Origin: Candida dubliniensis CD36
Lineage: Eukaryota; Ascomycota; Pichiomycetes; Serinales; Debaryomycetaceae
Direction: 5' to 3'
Length of the DNA stretch: 64,000 bases
Assembly (NCBI RefSeq): GCF_000026945.1
Contig: NC_012860.1
Location: 2,976,001 to 3,040,000 of the forward strand
In this document: positions 22,123 to 33,800 of the stretch, piece after piece
How the letters are laid out: every line of letters begins with the position of its first letter
Numbering within the stretch: the stretch's first letter is position 1
The notes under the pieces: model-generated
The model's input: the letters and a program-made list of their open reading frames with translations, nothing else
What the model was told of the DNA's origin: nothing
Databases searched by the model: none
Program-made: the position numbers and the translations under genes

Positions 22123-22585
22123 ATAACTTAATTCAGAATTATCTCAGAAACCTATACACAAATATCTTTACAGAATCTTTAAGCATATTTATACTTCACA
22201 GAATGTTCAGACTTAATCTTTTCTTTTCATAACATCTGATCTTTTCTCAAGTACATTACTTTGCAGATTCTAACAGATTCACTTTTCTTTTTATTATGTG
22301 ATGTGTTATCTCAGACCTTTATCTACTATAAATTCTTCATAAACACATCACCTCAGATTTATTTAAACAAACACACTTAACAGTGCATATGATGTGACAT
22401 CTCAGACTATTTTTATATTCAGAAACTTTATTGTCACATCATCTCAGAAACTTAAACAAACACACATTTCTGTGCAGATGATATATCGCATCAGACCTTG
22501 GACAGTTCGAAAAATGTCCACGACATATCATATCAGAATATTTTAATCTTTCTCTTTAAAGATGCAGGATTGATTATTTCCAACA
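22123..22585 (-). mobile_element. Possible LTR/leader with degenerate CTCAGA repeats
   Basis: The motif (A)TCTCAGA(A/C) recurs near 22142, 22313, 22402, 22444 and, in weaker form, near 22350, 22490 and 22530. Two imperfect copies of a roughly 86-base unit start with TTAAACAAACACAC near 22364 and 22450, each leading to GTGCA.ATGAT and CAGAC. On the minus strand the block begins TGTTGGAAATAATC at 22585, like a copia-type LTR. I could not find the matching CA end, target-site duplication or primer-binding site, so the boundaries are guesses. Confidence 0.25.
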
Positions 22586-23153
22586 AATTCTTCTTTTTCA
22601 ATGGCAGCCAAAAAAATTTTTTTTTTTTTTCTTCTTCTTTGTTTTGTTGCTTATTGCTGCTTCGTCGTCGAGGTTTAGACGCGCAGGCACGCGACTAAAC
22701 TTTCCTCGATAGATATTCTGCCTCCTCCTACCGCCACCACCTTCTATCTCTCAGTCCAACTCTTCAACGACATACAACATATCAACAGATACAACCACCA
22801 CTAATTCAACTTAATTCACAATTAAGAAGATCAAATTGTCGATCGAGGGTTATTGTTATTGTTACTTCAAATACAAATTAAAGATCTTCCTATAAGTAAT
22901 TGCAAAATTGATAGTTTTTCAATATTGAAAGAAACTTCCACTTCTAGAACCAATTAGGGCGTTTTCTGTATTGACAACCTAACAATTGAATTGGCGAATA
23001 ATAATTGTGTTGGTAACTAATAAAACTATTTTCTAATTGTCTGACTTGTCTATTTCTTTTAGAGGTGCTCTCTCCTCTGAATGGTATAAATGTTATCATT
23101 TCATTACAACAGTCTATATACAGATGGTCTATAAAATTAAATATTGTGGGATT
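22586..23153. other. Intergenic region
   Basis: No supported gene. It starts with A and T runs (22611-22630), then a somewhat GC-richer patch at 22660-22720 (TCGTCGTCGAGG, GACGCGCAGGCACGCGAC), followed by plain AT-rich sequence down to the stop of the 275-aa gene on minus. The GC-richer patch could be promoter or mobile-element flank. Confidence 0.5.
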
Positions 23154-23981
23154 TTAAAAAATACCAAACCATTTCTTTCGTGGTTTTGTAACCGTAGCTG
23201 TGGCTGTTTCTTGTTGTTGTTGTTGTTGTTGTTGTTGTTGATTTTGCAACTCCTTTATATCAATTCCTTCTTCTTTTAATACTGATTGAGCAAATTTCTT
23301 ATGATAATCCAATTCTTTCAACATTTTTTCTTCTTGTTCTTGTTGAATTCTTTGAGCTTCTAAAACATGTCTTTCACTAGGTCTATTTAAATTATAATTG
23401 GTTTCACTAGTTTTCCTAATATCTTCAGGAATATATTGAGCATCTCTAACATTTCTAACAATAATCCCACTATCTCTTGGGTGATATAAATCATCATATT
23501 CTTGTTCATTTAATCCCCCCATCAATTTTTCTTTTAATTTCAATTGAATTCGATAAAAATCACTAAATACATTTTCTCGACCATCATTCCAACGATGAAA
23601 GAAAACTCCATAAATTATAACACCACCAATAATAAATGTTCCAAAATATCGATTACCTAAATCTAATCGTTTATTAGTATCGACTCGACGTAATATTTTA
23701 TATTGTCCCGGATATAAATCAGATTGGGGTCTTGCAGTATAATTTAATCTTTCCATAGTTTCATTGACTTTTTGATATTGAGTAGGACTTTTAGGTAATG
23801 AAGAAAATCCACTAGGTTCTTGTCCTGGTAATTTGAATTCTGATGGATATCCTTCCGGTGGTCTAGTATCATTAGGATCATATGGATTATAAGGGGCCTT
23901 TGGTGGGGTCCAACCTTTAGGATTGGGTCTTCTTGTAAAGTCGTTATGATCAGGGTTATTATTATCTTTATTATTTGTCAT
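23154..23981 (-). CDS. Single-span membrane protein of unknown function
   Basis: 275 aa that I do not recognise. The N-terminal 85 residues are rich in Pro, Asn and Tyr with no signal peptide (NPKGWTPPKAPYNPYDPND). One hydrophobic segment, TFIIGGVIIYGVFF, lies at about 114-127, flanked by basic residues before and HRW after. The C-terminal part is charged and probably helical (about 200-235, RIQQEQEEKMLKELDYHKKF), then a Gln tract of variable length and a basic end PRKKWFGIF. One central span with a helical tail is common in small inner-mitochondrial-membrane assembly factors, but that is a guess. It is divergent from GUP1 over about 305 bases. Confidence 0.8.
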   Translation of the reverse strand: MTNNKDNNNPDHNDFTRRPNPKGWTPPKAPYNPYDPNDTRPPEGYPSEFKLPGQEPSGFSSLPKSPTQYQKVNETMERLNYTARPQSDLYPGQYKILRRVDTNKRLDLGNRYFGTFIIGGVIIYGVFFHRWNDGRENVFSDFYRIQLKLKEKLMGGLNEQEYDDLYHPRDSGIIVRNVRDAQYIPEDIRKTSETNYNLNRPSERHVLEAQRIQQEQEEKMLKELDYHKKFAQSVLKEEGIDIKELQNQQQQQQQQQQETATATVTKPRKKWFGIF

Positions 23982-24286
23982 TACTAAGTTGGTATTTATT
24001 ATATATTTGAATAGTTTGTAAAAAGTCAGAAGGGTGATGGATTACAATTCCAATTGATTTTACTTGTTAAGTAATGAAGAGGCTGGAAAAAGTTTTCTTC
24101 GCTCACTCACTCACTCACTCACTCACTCACTTTTTTCTTTTTTACTCCACCTTTGTAACAACAACTACAACAACCCACTTACTTCTTCAATAGTTAAACA
24201 ACTACAAAATCAACGAAGATAGAAATAGATTTAGAACTTTCTATCTCCCCCCCTCCCTCCTTCTTCTTTTTCTTTTATACCAGACA
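23982..24286. promoter_or_regulatory. Divergent promoter, 275-aa gene and GUP1
   Basis: 305 bases between two divergent start codons. It contains a (TCAC)n array at about 24102-24131 and pyrimidine-rich leader sequence (CCCCCCCTCCCTCCTTC) directly before the GUP1 ATG. No specific factor site is clear. Confidence 0.5.
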
Positions 24287-26062
24287 ATGAATTATCTATC
24301 TTATCTAGGGAGATTGTTTTCTTTAGAAACATTAGATACTCGATTAAATCCCACTACTAATCCTATTAAACGACAATCAATTATTAAAAAAGCTAATCCT
24401 ATATCTAAATGGTCAACTTTAGAATTTAAAATATATTTAATAATTCTTATTATTGTTGTACCATTAATGATTAAAGCTGCTATGGAATCATCTAATGAAA
24501 CTAATCCAAATTATCCTCGATTTCAACATTTATTAAGTGATGGATGGATTTTTGGTCGTAAAGTTGATAATTCTGATCAACAATATCGATTTTTCAGAAA
24601 TAATTTTCCTTTATTATGTGGATTAATTTTTATTCATATTAGTTTAAGAAAATTAATTAATAATAAATTTTTTATCAATAATATTATACTGAATAATAAT
24701 GATATTGGAAATATTAAACGAACTTATTTTGATTTAATATTTGGAATTATATTTCTTATTGGAGCTCATGGTATAAATATTTTCAAAATTCTGTTTCATT
24801 TAATTATAAATTATTTAATTGGGAAATATATAAAGAATTATAAATTGGCTATTTGGTGTACTTGGATATATGGGATTTTTTCATTATTTTTCAATGAATG
24901 GTTTGGTGATTCAAATTTTGGTTTAACCTTTTTCACTAATGGAAATGGATATTATGTTGGAATTATTCCTCGTTGGGATGTATTTTATAATTTCACTTTA
25001 TTAAGAATGCTTTCATTTAATTTAGATTATATTGAACGAGAAAGGAAACTTGATCCTAAAGAACAACAATTCAATCTTACTAATAATAATAATAACAACA
25101 ACAATCCATCATCATCATCATCATCATCATTACTTAATTTAGATGATCGTCAAAGATTAACTGCTCCATTACCATTAGAAGATTATAATGTAGCAAATTA
25201 TATTGCTTATATTTCTTATACTCCATTATTTATAGCTGGTCCTATTATTACATTTAATGATTATATTTATCAATCCAATTATCAACAATCATCAATCACT
25301 CAAAATTATCCACGAATTTTCATGTATGCCATTAGATTTATATTTTGTTTATTAGTAATGGAATTTTTATTACATTTTATGTATGTTGTTGCTGTATCTA
25401 AAACAAAAGCTTGGGATGGTGATACTCCATTTCAAATATCAATGTTAGGAATGTTTAATTTAAATATTATTTGGTTAAAATTATTAATTCCTTGGAGATT
25501 ATTCCGATTATGGGCATTATTAGATGGTATTGATCCACCAGAAAATATGATTCGTTGTATGGATAATAATTTTTCCGCATTAGCATTTTGGAGAGCTTGG
25601 CATCGATCTTATAATCGGTGGGTTATTAGATATATTTATATTCCTATGGGTGGTAGTGGATCAGGTAAATATAGAATTTTAAACAGTTTATTAGTATTCA
25701 GTTTTGTTGCCATTTGGCATGATATTGAATTGAAATTATTAATGTGGGGGTGGTTAATCGTGATTTTTTTAATTCCAGAAATTCTGGCAACATTAATTTT
25801 TTCAAAATATAATAAATTTTGGTGGTATAGATATTTATGTGGTATTGGAGCTGTAATTAATATTTGGATGATGATGATTGCTAATTTAGTGGGGTTTTGT
25901 TTAGGTACTGATGGTATGTGGAAATTATTACATGATTTATTTCAAACTTTTGAAGGTGGAAGATTTTTCATAATTTCTTCAATTTGTTTATTTGTTGGAG
26001 CACAAATTATGTTTGAATTAAGAGAATCAGAATTAAGAAGAGCCATTGATGTAAGATGTTAA
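24287..26062 (+). CDS. GUP1: MBOAT O-acyltransferase Gup1 (GPI-anchor remodelling)
   Basis: 591 aa with about ten hydrophobic spans. It belongs to the membrane-bound O-acyltransferase family. The conserved pattern is DGIDPPENM around 420, [12 protein letters not shown] with His439, RYIYIPMGG after it, and VAIWHD with the catalytic-type His478. These are the Gup1/HHAT subfamily signatures. In yeast Gup1 adds C26 fatty acid to the sn-2 position of GPI lipids in the ER; it was first described through glycerol uptake. In C. albicans its loss affects sterol distribution, hyphal growth and antifungal response. A low-complexity Asn/Ser loop lies at about 265-285. Convergent with NUP49, about 190 bases apart, across a GAAA array. 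Confidence 0.95.
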   Translation: MNYLSYLGRLFSLETLDTRLNPTTNPIKRQSIIKKANPISKWSTLEFKIYLIILIIVVPLMIKAAMESSNETNPNYPRFQHLLSDGWIFGRKVDNSDQQYRFFRNNFPLLCGLIFIHISLRKLINNKFFINNIILNNNDIGNIKRTYFDLIFGIIFLIGAHGINIFKILFHLIINYLIGKYIKNYKLAIWCTWIYGIFSLFFNEWFGDSNFGLTFFTNGNGYYVGIIPRWDVFYNFTLLRMLSFNLDYIERERKLDPKEQQFNLTNNNNNNNNPSSSSSSSLLNLDDRQRLTAPLPLEDYNVANYIAYISYTPLFIAGPIITFNDYIYQSNYQQSSITQNYPRIFMYAIRFIFCLLVMEFLLHFMYVVAVSKTKAWDGDTPFQISMLGMFNLNIIWLKLLIPWRLFRLWALLDGIDPPENMIRCMDNNFSALAFWRAWHRSYNRWVIRYIYIPMGGSGSGKYRILNSLLVFSFVAIWHDIELKLLMWGWLIVIFLIPEILATLIFSKYNKFWWYRYLCGIGAVINIWMMMIANLVGFCLGTDGMWKLLHDLFQTFEGGRFFIISSICLFVGAQIMFELRESELRRAIDVRC

Positions 26063-26254
26063 AACAGGGTATTTTTTTTTAAAAGAAAGAAAGAAAGAAA
26101 GAAAGAAAGAAAACTATTATACATAAAATTATCTTAATAAAAAGTGAAAAAAAAAAAAAAAAAAACCATACAGAACACTCTTTTGGTGATGGATATTTAA
26201 ATCGTTTTTTTTTTTTTTTTTTTTGCTTTGTCTTTATCTTTATCTTTATCTACC

Positions 26255-27604
26255 TTATTTAGTTAATCTATTCACTTCATTATGTAATTGAGCCATTGTT
26301 TCAGTTAATTCCATAAATAAACTATATTGAGATTTAATAACTTGAACAATATTAAATAAATTTCCAAATCCTTCAGTACAATTTTTTTCTAATCCAGTTA
26401 AAATTATTTCTAATTCTTTAATCATTGATTCATATTGAGTTAACATTTGATAATATTTTTTAATTTTTTTAATGAAAAATTCATTCAATTGAAATGAACT
26501 TGATAATTTTGTTCCTGGTGTACTTAATTGTAATATTAATTGCATTATTTTATTTATATCTTCAGTTATTTCATTATTCATATTTTTTAAATTTAATAAT
26601 TGATTAATATCAAATTTTAATGCTTGTTTGGTTGATAATACTTTATTTTGTAAATAATTTATATCTTTAGGTATAGTATTTATCAAATGATTATGTTTTG
26701 ACATATCAGAATTTAATGTGGTAGCAATTAAATGTTGAGTATTTATATATTTATCAAATTGTTCTAATTCATTTTTGATATTTTGTGGTAAATCACCTAC
26801 TCTTGTCATACCAGTTAATTGTGGTGTCGGTATTTGCTGTTGTTGTTGCTGTTGCTGCTGTTGCTGCTGTTGCTGCTGTTGACCACCAAACAACCCACCT
26901 CCAGTTGTTGTTGCAGGTTTATTTCCAAATAATCCTCCTCCTCCACCTCCTCCACCAGAAATATTAGTGGATGTTCCAGATCCAAACAATCCTCCACCTA
27001 CTCCACTTCCAGTGTTTGTAGTAGATTGCTGTTGACCGAAAAGTCCACCTCCTGAAGGTTTGTTACCAAATAATCCTCCTCCAGTTGATGTGGTATTAGA
27101 AGTATTACTTTGACCTCCAAATAATCCACCTCCACTGATGGTATTAGTGCTTGCTGGTTTGGAACCAAATAATCCACCCCCACTGGTATTTGTTGTTTGA
27201 TTGGTTTGTTGTTGAGCTCCTCCAAACAATCCACCCCCACTGGTATTTGTTGTTTGATTGGTTTGTTGTTGAGCTCCTCCAAATAAACCACCACTTTGTT
27301 GCTGTTGTTGTTGTTGGTTATTTTGAGAACCAAAAAGACCACCTCCTGTAGTGGTATTAGTCAGTGGTTGAGATCCAAATAATCCACCTGTAGAATTTGT
27401 TGCTGGTTTAGCACCAAACAATCCTCCTGATGTTGGTTGTTGTTGTTGAGTAGTTGAAGATCCAAACAAACCACCACTTCCTCCGGTTGTTGTTGTTGTA
27501 GTGTTGGGTTTGGCTCCAAACAAGGAACCACTGTTGGTATTGTTAGTTGATCCAAATCCTCCAAAAGATGGAGTTGCTGATGATTGAGTAGTGGATCCAA
27601 ACAT
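26255..27604 (-). CDS. NUP49: GLFG-repeat nucleoporin Nup49
   Basis: 449 aa. Residues 1-265 are Gly/Asn/Thr/Gln-rich with about 17 GLFG-type repeats (GGLFG, GSLFG), the disordered FG domain that fills the nuclear-pore channel and binds karyopherins. A Gln run at about 245-262 precedes a charged helical region (270-449) with heptad-like stretches, for example KNELEQFDKYINTQHLIA and SLFMELTETMAQLHNEVNRL. This layout and length fit Nup49 (vertebrate Nup58/45), which joins Nsp1 and Nup57 in the central channel complex through coiled coils. Within the FG part a 19-residue unit around GGGLFGGAQQQTNQTTNTS occurs twice in tandem, a recent duplication. Divergent from the SAE2-like gene over 233 bases. 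Confidence 0.9.
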   Translation of the reverse strand: MFGSTTQSSATPSFGGFGSTNNTNSGSLFGAKPNTTTTTTGGSGGLFGSSTTQQQQPTSGGLFGAKPATNSTGGLFGSQPLTNTTTGGGLFGSQNNQQQQQQQSGGLFGGAQQQTNQTTNTSGGGLFGGAQQQTNQTTNTSGGGLFGSKPASTNTISGGGLFGGQSNTSNTTSTGGGLFGNKPSGGGLFGQQQSTTNTGSGVGGGLFGSGTSTNISGGGGGGGGLFGNKPATTTGGGLFGGQQQQQQQQQQQQQQQQIPTPQLTGMTRVGDLPQNIKNELEQFDKYINTQHLIATTLNSDMSKHNHLINTIPKDINYLQNKVLSTKQALKFDINQLLNLKNMNNEITEDINKIMQLILQLSTPGTKLSSSFQLNEFFIKKIKKYYQMLTQYESMIKELEIILTGLEKNCTEGFGNLFNIVQVIKSQYSLFMELTETMAQLHNEVNRLTK

Positions 27605-27655
27605 TGATTGATTAAAGATGATGAATTGTCAATGATGATATTGTTGTTGATAAAA

Positions 27656-27686
<31 letters not shown>

Positions 27687-27837
27687 GAAATCTTGATGCT
27701 TCTCAATGTCAATGATTTTTTTTTTTTTTTTCTGTTGTCAATTGTAAATGGAGAGAAGTTTTCATAAGATTTGTTTTGCTTTACTTTGCTTTGTTTTGGT
27801 TTGCTTTGTTCACTAAAGACTACTTCTTTCCCACCCC
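27605..27837. promoter_or_regulatory. Divergent promoter NUP49 / SAE2-like
   Basis: 233 bases between start codons. It includes about 28 consecutive A (27659-27686) and a T run near 27717-27732, both likely nucleosome-depleting tracts serving either direction. A CTTTG repeat (27774-27810) follows. Confidence 0.5.
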
Positions 27838-28203
27838 ATGAACAGAGGAATACGACCAGAATTTAATGAAAAACTTATAAAACTTTTTGAAAATGAATTA
27901 CATGAAGTAAGACGGGAAGATAGTTTAAAAATTGTGAAATTACAACAAGAAATTGAAAATTTGAAACTGATTATTAAATCCAAAGATGAAGAGATTCTAC
28001 GATTGAAAAATGACCAACCACAACCACAACCACAACTACAACCACAACAAATGTTGAAGCCTTTACTTCCTGGTATCAAATTAGAGAATGAGAATGGGAA
28101 TGGAAATTCATTATCATTTAATAAATATTCCAAACATCCAAGTTTGACAGTATCACCAATTAAAAGGAACCAATCAATCAAGAATTCAAAGTTTGTTAAA
28201 CCC

Positions 28204-28235
<32 letters not shown>

Positions 28236-29430
28236 TCCGACGTGTAATATTGATAAACGATTTGTTAAATCAATGTATGACAATATCCATTTAATACCGA
28301 CGCAATATTCTGATGATGATGACGATGAAAAAGAAGAAGATATAGGTGTACAAACTGATCAAGACAATGAAAATAATGATGATGATGGAAACGATCACGA
28401 GAACAAGTTTAAGATTTCACCAATTAAATTAAAAGTACAATTTTCATCTCAAGGTTCAAATACTATTAGTCCAAAACGGAAATATTCCGATTATGAAACA
28501 ACTATGAATTTATCGAAGAATTCTAGTCCAATTAAAAAAATACCCAAATTAACCAAATCAAATTATGAATCACTGACTCCTACACAATGTTTATCTAGTT
28601 CAATAGTTAATTTGTCACAACAAGAGCAACAACAAGATCAACAGCAAGAGCAAAAAAGGAAATCAATTTCAGTATTATCACCCAAATCAACTAATATCCC
28701 AGATTGTTCTTGTAAGAATCGACAACAATGTGAACATTATCAAAATGATCAAATTGAAGATAAAGAAATAGTTGAAGATTCACAAGAAAATTCCGAAGAA
28801 ATAATAACTATTAATAATTTATTCCCATCATCAGCATCATTATTGTCATCATCTTTCCATATAGAAATACCTGAAAATTATAATACAATTATTTTACAAC
28901 GGAAATATCGATTACAATTTTATATAAATAAATATTATAATGATGTTAATTTCAAAATAAATTTCCGTCAACATCCAACAAAATTAATTGATTGGGATGA
29001 AGTTGATTTTATTTTAAATGAAAATTATAAACCTGATAAATTTATTCAATTTTTAAATAGAAATAATATTAAAAATAGTAAACAATTTGAAAAATTCAAA
29101 AAATTATATCAACACTCCACCACCACCACCACCACCACTAACAATAATAATAATGAATTATCACATTTAGAACAATTTGAATTTGAAGATAAATTAAGTC
29201 AAATATTTGATAAATTTCAATCACCACCAGGATTTATGCAAAGTGAATTTCCTAATACTCAAGAATATAATCACCGACAAGAAATAATTAAACAACGACA
29301 ATTGAAACGAATAAAACGAAGAATTAAAGATTGTATAATGATACAAGATGATAAACAAATTGGTGAATTTGTTTTCGCAATAGAAATTTTTAATCTTTAT
29401 GTTATTAGTAATCGATGGTATATCAAATGA
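27838..29430 (+). CDS. SAE2: Sae2/Ctp1/CtIP-like DNA end-resection factor
   Basis: 530 aa. The N-terminus (about 5-65) is a predicted coiled coil (ELHEVRREDSLKIVKLQQEI), as in the Sae2/CtIP tetramerisation region. The middle is disordered with Gln, Asn and Asp/Glu tracts and many SP/SPK sites, suited to cell-cycle kinase control. The C-terminal third carries the family-like blocks FRQHPTKLIDWDEVDF (about 380-395), then SPPGFMQSEFPNTQEY (about 461-476) and a basic RQLKRIKRRI segment. The SPPGF...FPNTQE block is the best match to the Sae2/Ctp1 C-terminal domain. The protein would promote Mre11-Rad50 nuclease cutting at double-strand breaks. It is longer than S. cerevisiae Sae2 (345 aa), mainly from the linker. 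Assignment rests on short motifs, so it is probable rather than certain. Confidence 0.65.
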
Positions 29431-29779
29431 AACTAGTTCTTGGTTCCCCCCCCCTCCCCCAATGGTTATATAAAGAGAGGATGGTGGTTGGGACAAAGTA
29501 AAACAAGTTAAACATACGTATACGTATACGTATACATATAGGATAGAGAATTTTAGAGTTAATATATTTATGGTCACAAGGATTTTATTGGTGTAAGTGT
29601 AGAAGGGGACAATAATTGTTATACAACATTACAGGGGGGTCGTGATATACACAAAAGGAAAACAGTCGTTATGATTATCTAATCTTTCTGAATTTATGTA
29701 CTTTATTAAAATTTATCTAGTCTTGGTTGATTTGAAAATTTTTGATATTCATATTCAATTTCAATCCAAAAACTTAGAT

Positions 29780-29811
<32 letters not shown>

Positions 29812-29909
29812 CATCTCAGCCATGTTTAATCTTGATTCTAGATTCACATTTTGCAATTCCATGCATTAATTATTCTTTTTTTTTTTTTGGGTGGTCTCTC
29901 TATTGTGAT

Positions 29910-29941
<32 letters not shown>

Positions 29942-30777
29942 AGTTGACAATATAACATAGTAGAATTACTCGTTATTCTTGGGACTAGAGTATTTTATCT
30001 TCAATCTTGTTAATTCTTGTTAATTTGAATTCAGTAACGATAGCAGTATCTAGATTCCAAATTTCTGGTGACCTTTATAGCATTGGTTGTAGTAATTTAG
30101 TTAAGTAATGTTAACAAAGAAAATACTAAAAAACAATCAATTTTATTCCATCCTGAAAATTAAATTAACTTCAAACCAAAAAAAAAAAAAAAAAAATCCA
30201 ATGCCAGGATTAATGGAACCAACCACCCAAAATAAGAACAAGAAAAAAAAACAAAAGAAAGAAAGAAATCAAATACAAACAGGTGTCTTGAGCAGACATT
30301 ACACAGACTTTATAGTTGTGGTTCACATACATCAATATGGAAGGAGTGGGCCTCTGGGGGGCGGATTAGTCTTTTATTTTGTTTATATATTAATTCTGGT
30401 CAACAACAACAACAACAACATTAAATATTAACAGTTGTACTTATAGTAGAACTATATTTGAAACAGGTAGTATTATCAAAACAATAACCGTTAAATAATA
30501 GAAAGAAATCTTCAAATCATTATGATTATTTGTCATATACTGAACTGAACTGAACTGAACTGAACTGAAGTTGTTGTTGTAGAGACATAATTCTTCAACG
30601 AATCACAAAACAGGGAGGGACAAAAAAAAAAAAAAAAATGTCTTGACAGAAACTAAAAAGGAGAGAACCAACACAAAAGATCCATCAATCAAAAATAGCA
30701 ATTATTATAGATTATTAAAGATCTCTCTATTTATTTTGGGAAAGTTGAAAGAATGATTAACAAAAAAGGGGAAGGTC

Positions 30778-30820
<43 letters not shown>

Positions 30821-33800
30821 GTAGTAGTAGTAGTATTGAGGATATCTTGAAGTTTCTTGTTCTGATTATATTCAAATTCAAACGCATATTTAGATACGAC
30901 AAAGATAAAACTTGTAGAATATAAAAGTCGGTAGCAAAAGAATGGAAAAACAAGAAAGCATAAGCAAGTAAAATACTCTTCAAACATGTATAATTACAAT
31001 TAAAGAATCGGTTGCTAGGAGTTGTAGAATTAGATGGTGTTGTATCTATTGAAAGGGAGAAGCTCAATTTTCATAATACTGTGGAAAACCTTTGGCTATT
31101 GTTAAAGTAATAAGCCAAAACCGTGTATAAATGGAATTTCAATTTCAATTGCAAAAAAAAAAAAAAAAAAAAAAAAAAAACAAGGGCTATTCAACTACAA
31201 CAAATTATAGGTTGAAACTGGTCTTCTCCTTTATCTGTTACAAGTTGTTGTGTTGCTTAAACTAGTCTTGTAGAGATTTAAATCTTCTCCCTTTTCTTCT
31301 TTTCGTGTACTGTTTTTTTTTTTTTTTTTTTTTTTGTCAATCCATAATTTACGCTTGCTTTGTCTTCTACCAAGGCTTTTTATAAATCATAACTATCTTG
31401 TAAATCCCCTTTTCATTTCTTCTTCTTTGAATTCTTACAATATATATAGTCACTTTTTGAGCTTGAGTTGAGATATAAATGAAACAGAGACATTAACAAA
31501 TCACACTTTGTTTGTTGGGTTTTGGTTTTGGTTTTTTTGTCTTGTCTTGTCTTGTGTTGTGTTGTGTCATATAACCTTAATCATAATAAACACACAAACC
31601 AAACAAATCAATAGTGGTTTCTAATTTAAAGGGTGATAGTGTTCCACTGTAGATGGTTCATATTTTGACACAATTATATTATATTATATTATATATAAAC
31701 ACATCTATTCTGAATGTTTATAGAGGATAGAGTCTAAGTTGTATGCACACTTTGTTCAGGCATAAAAATATTGTATGTAATCCTGATAACAAAGGTGCCA
31801 ATTTTTTTTTCTTTTGTTTTGGTTAGACGATAGCCAATAAATTCATACACACACGCAAATACACACATACATACATTCATTGAGGGCATCTCTCTCTCTC
31901 TTTCTCTCTCTCACACATCAATTACGACACAAACAGGAACGGGAAATAACTTTGACTGATATGTCGCCCTTAATATTATATAATTAATAGAATGAGACAA
32001 TAACAACAAGCATCATCATCATCATCATCACCACCACCACCAAGAGACATTTTTTAACATTCCAATTAGGAAAGTAAATATTTAAAACCAGATCTTTCCT
32101 TTTTTTTTCCTTTTCCTTTAATTGGATTTGATCTTAAACTTTGCTACAAACAGATATACACACATACATATATATATCACCCATTATATGATCTTGTTTA
32201 GTTGTGTATGGGTGTATGGGTGTATGGGTGTGATTGGTTTCTTTTCAATAAAGATTTTCGTAGTTATTACTGGTTTTAATTCATTGGATGCTGTCCAATT
32301 TTATCCTCAGTGATTGGATGTGGACAATTTATTTTTTTTTTGCAAACCTTGGAAACAAAGAAGTTAATTACTAAAATTAAACATAATCATACATTAAAGT
32401 AAGTTGGTTGTTTCTTTCTTTCTGTTTTTTAAGACAAAAAATTAAAGGTGATACTAAATTCTTGATAATTTGATACACTTATCGTACTTTGTCTAGTTTG
32501 CCTACTTTGTCTACTTTGTCTACTTGTACTTTCTTAGTTCTTCAATCGTCTGTTGATTCATAATTGAGAAACACCATTAAAGGAAAAGAAAAGGGGGGGT
32601 GGAAGAAGAAGGAAAAAAGAAAGTAGTAATTGTTCATTTTGAATACGTTTGTGTATCGTTCCATGTGTTTCCGTCTTTAACATGTTAGAGATTTTCTTTT
32701 GGTTTTTTGGTTTGGGCTGGTGTTATTTGTTGAAAAAATTAGTTTTCTTCTTCTTCTTTTTCCTTTTCTTTTTATGTTAGACTGTAAAAAGGGTGTAAGA
32801 ACTATATATCTCTTGTCCTTCTGTCCGTCTCTGACTCTGACTCTTGATCTTCTAATTTCTTGTAGTATAATATATGTACATACAAAAATTTTACTTTTTT
32901 TTTTAAAGATTGTTAATTCTTGATTTTCAACTTTCAACTTTCAAAATTTATTTCTTCTTCTCCCTTTTTTTTTTTTTTTCTTTCCTCTTTCCCTTTCTTT
33001 CTTTCTTTCCCTTTCTTTCCACCAACATCCTTCCTTCTACTGTTGATATCATCTATTAAACAGAAGAATACCCCCCCCCCTCCCCCTTCCCCTTTATCCA
33101 ATATCAATTCATTATAAATAATCACTTCAATTCTCACACATTCAAATAATTGGAGACCTCATAGCTTTATTTTATTTTAGTTTATTTGAAGAGTTATCTA
33201 CTGCTCCTGTTGCTGCTAGTTACTATTTTATTCTTCGTATTAATTCAATCCATTCATCTACTTTCTTTAGTTCAGATTGGTTGATTTTTTTATTTGACAA
33301 TAAACTAGATTTGAAGTTTTAATTTTGAATCCCCCCCCCCAATTATTCAAGTGTTATTTACTTGATCCCAAAAAGAAAGAGAAAATCTTACAACACAGAT
33401 TATATATAACCGGTGGTTATTTCAATTGTGTCTGATTACACGACTAAACTAAATTAAGAATTTGCTGATTTCTTCTCAATTTTTTTTTTTTTTACTTGTA
33501 CAGACACATTCACACTCAGACTCACATAGTCATACAATACATTGTTACCCTTAAGAGGAACCTATTTTTTTTTTTCTTTTATTTCCTTTTCCTTTTCTCA
33601 ATTGGGTTTTCCCTATTTGATATACTTGGTTTTAACAATAACTAACTTTTCAATTATTGTTTGTTTTGTTTGATTTTTTTTTTTTGCCTTCGAGGTTGGG
33701 ACTTTGAATTTATTTACTTATCAATTACCATTAAATCAAGTGTGTGGAATTTGATATATTTGGAAGGTTATTATTTGCTGGGTTTTTTTTTTTCTTTTTG

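Noticed and set aside
30705..31067. Minus-strand ORF with a poly-Leu run
   Set aside because: The Leu and Ile runs come from the AAT/AGT microsatellite; no supporting context.
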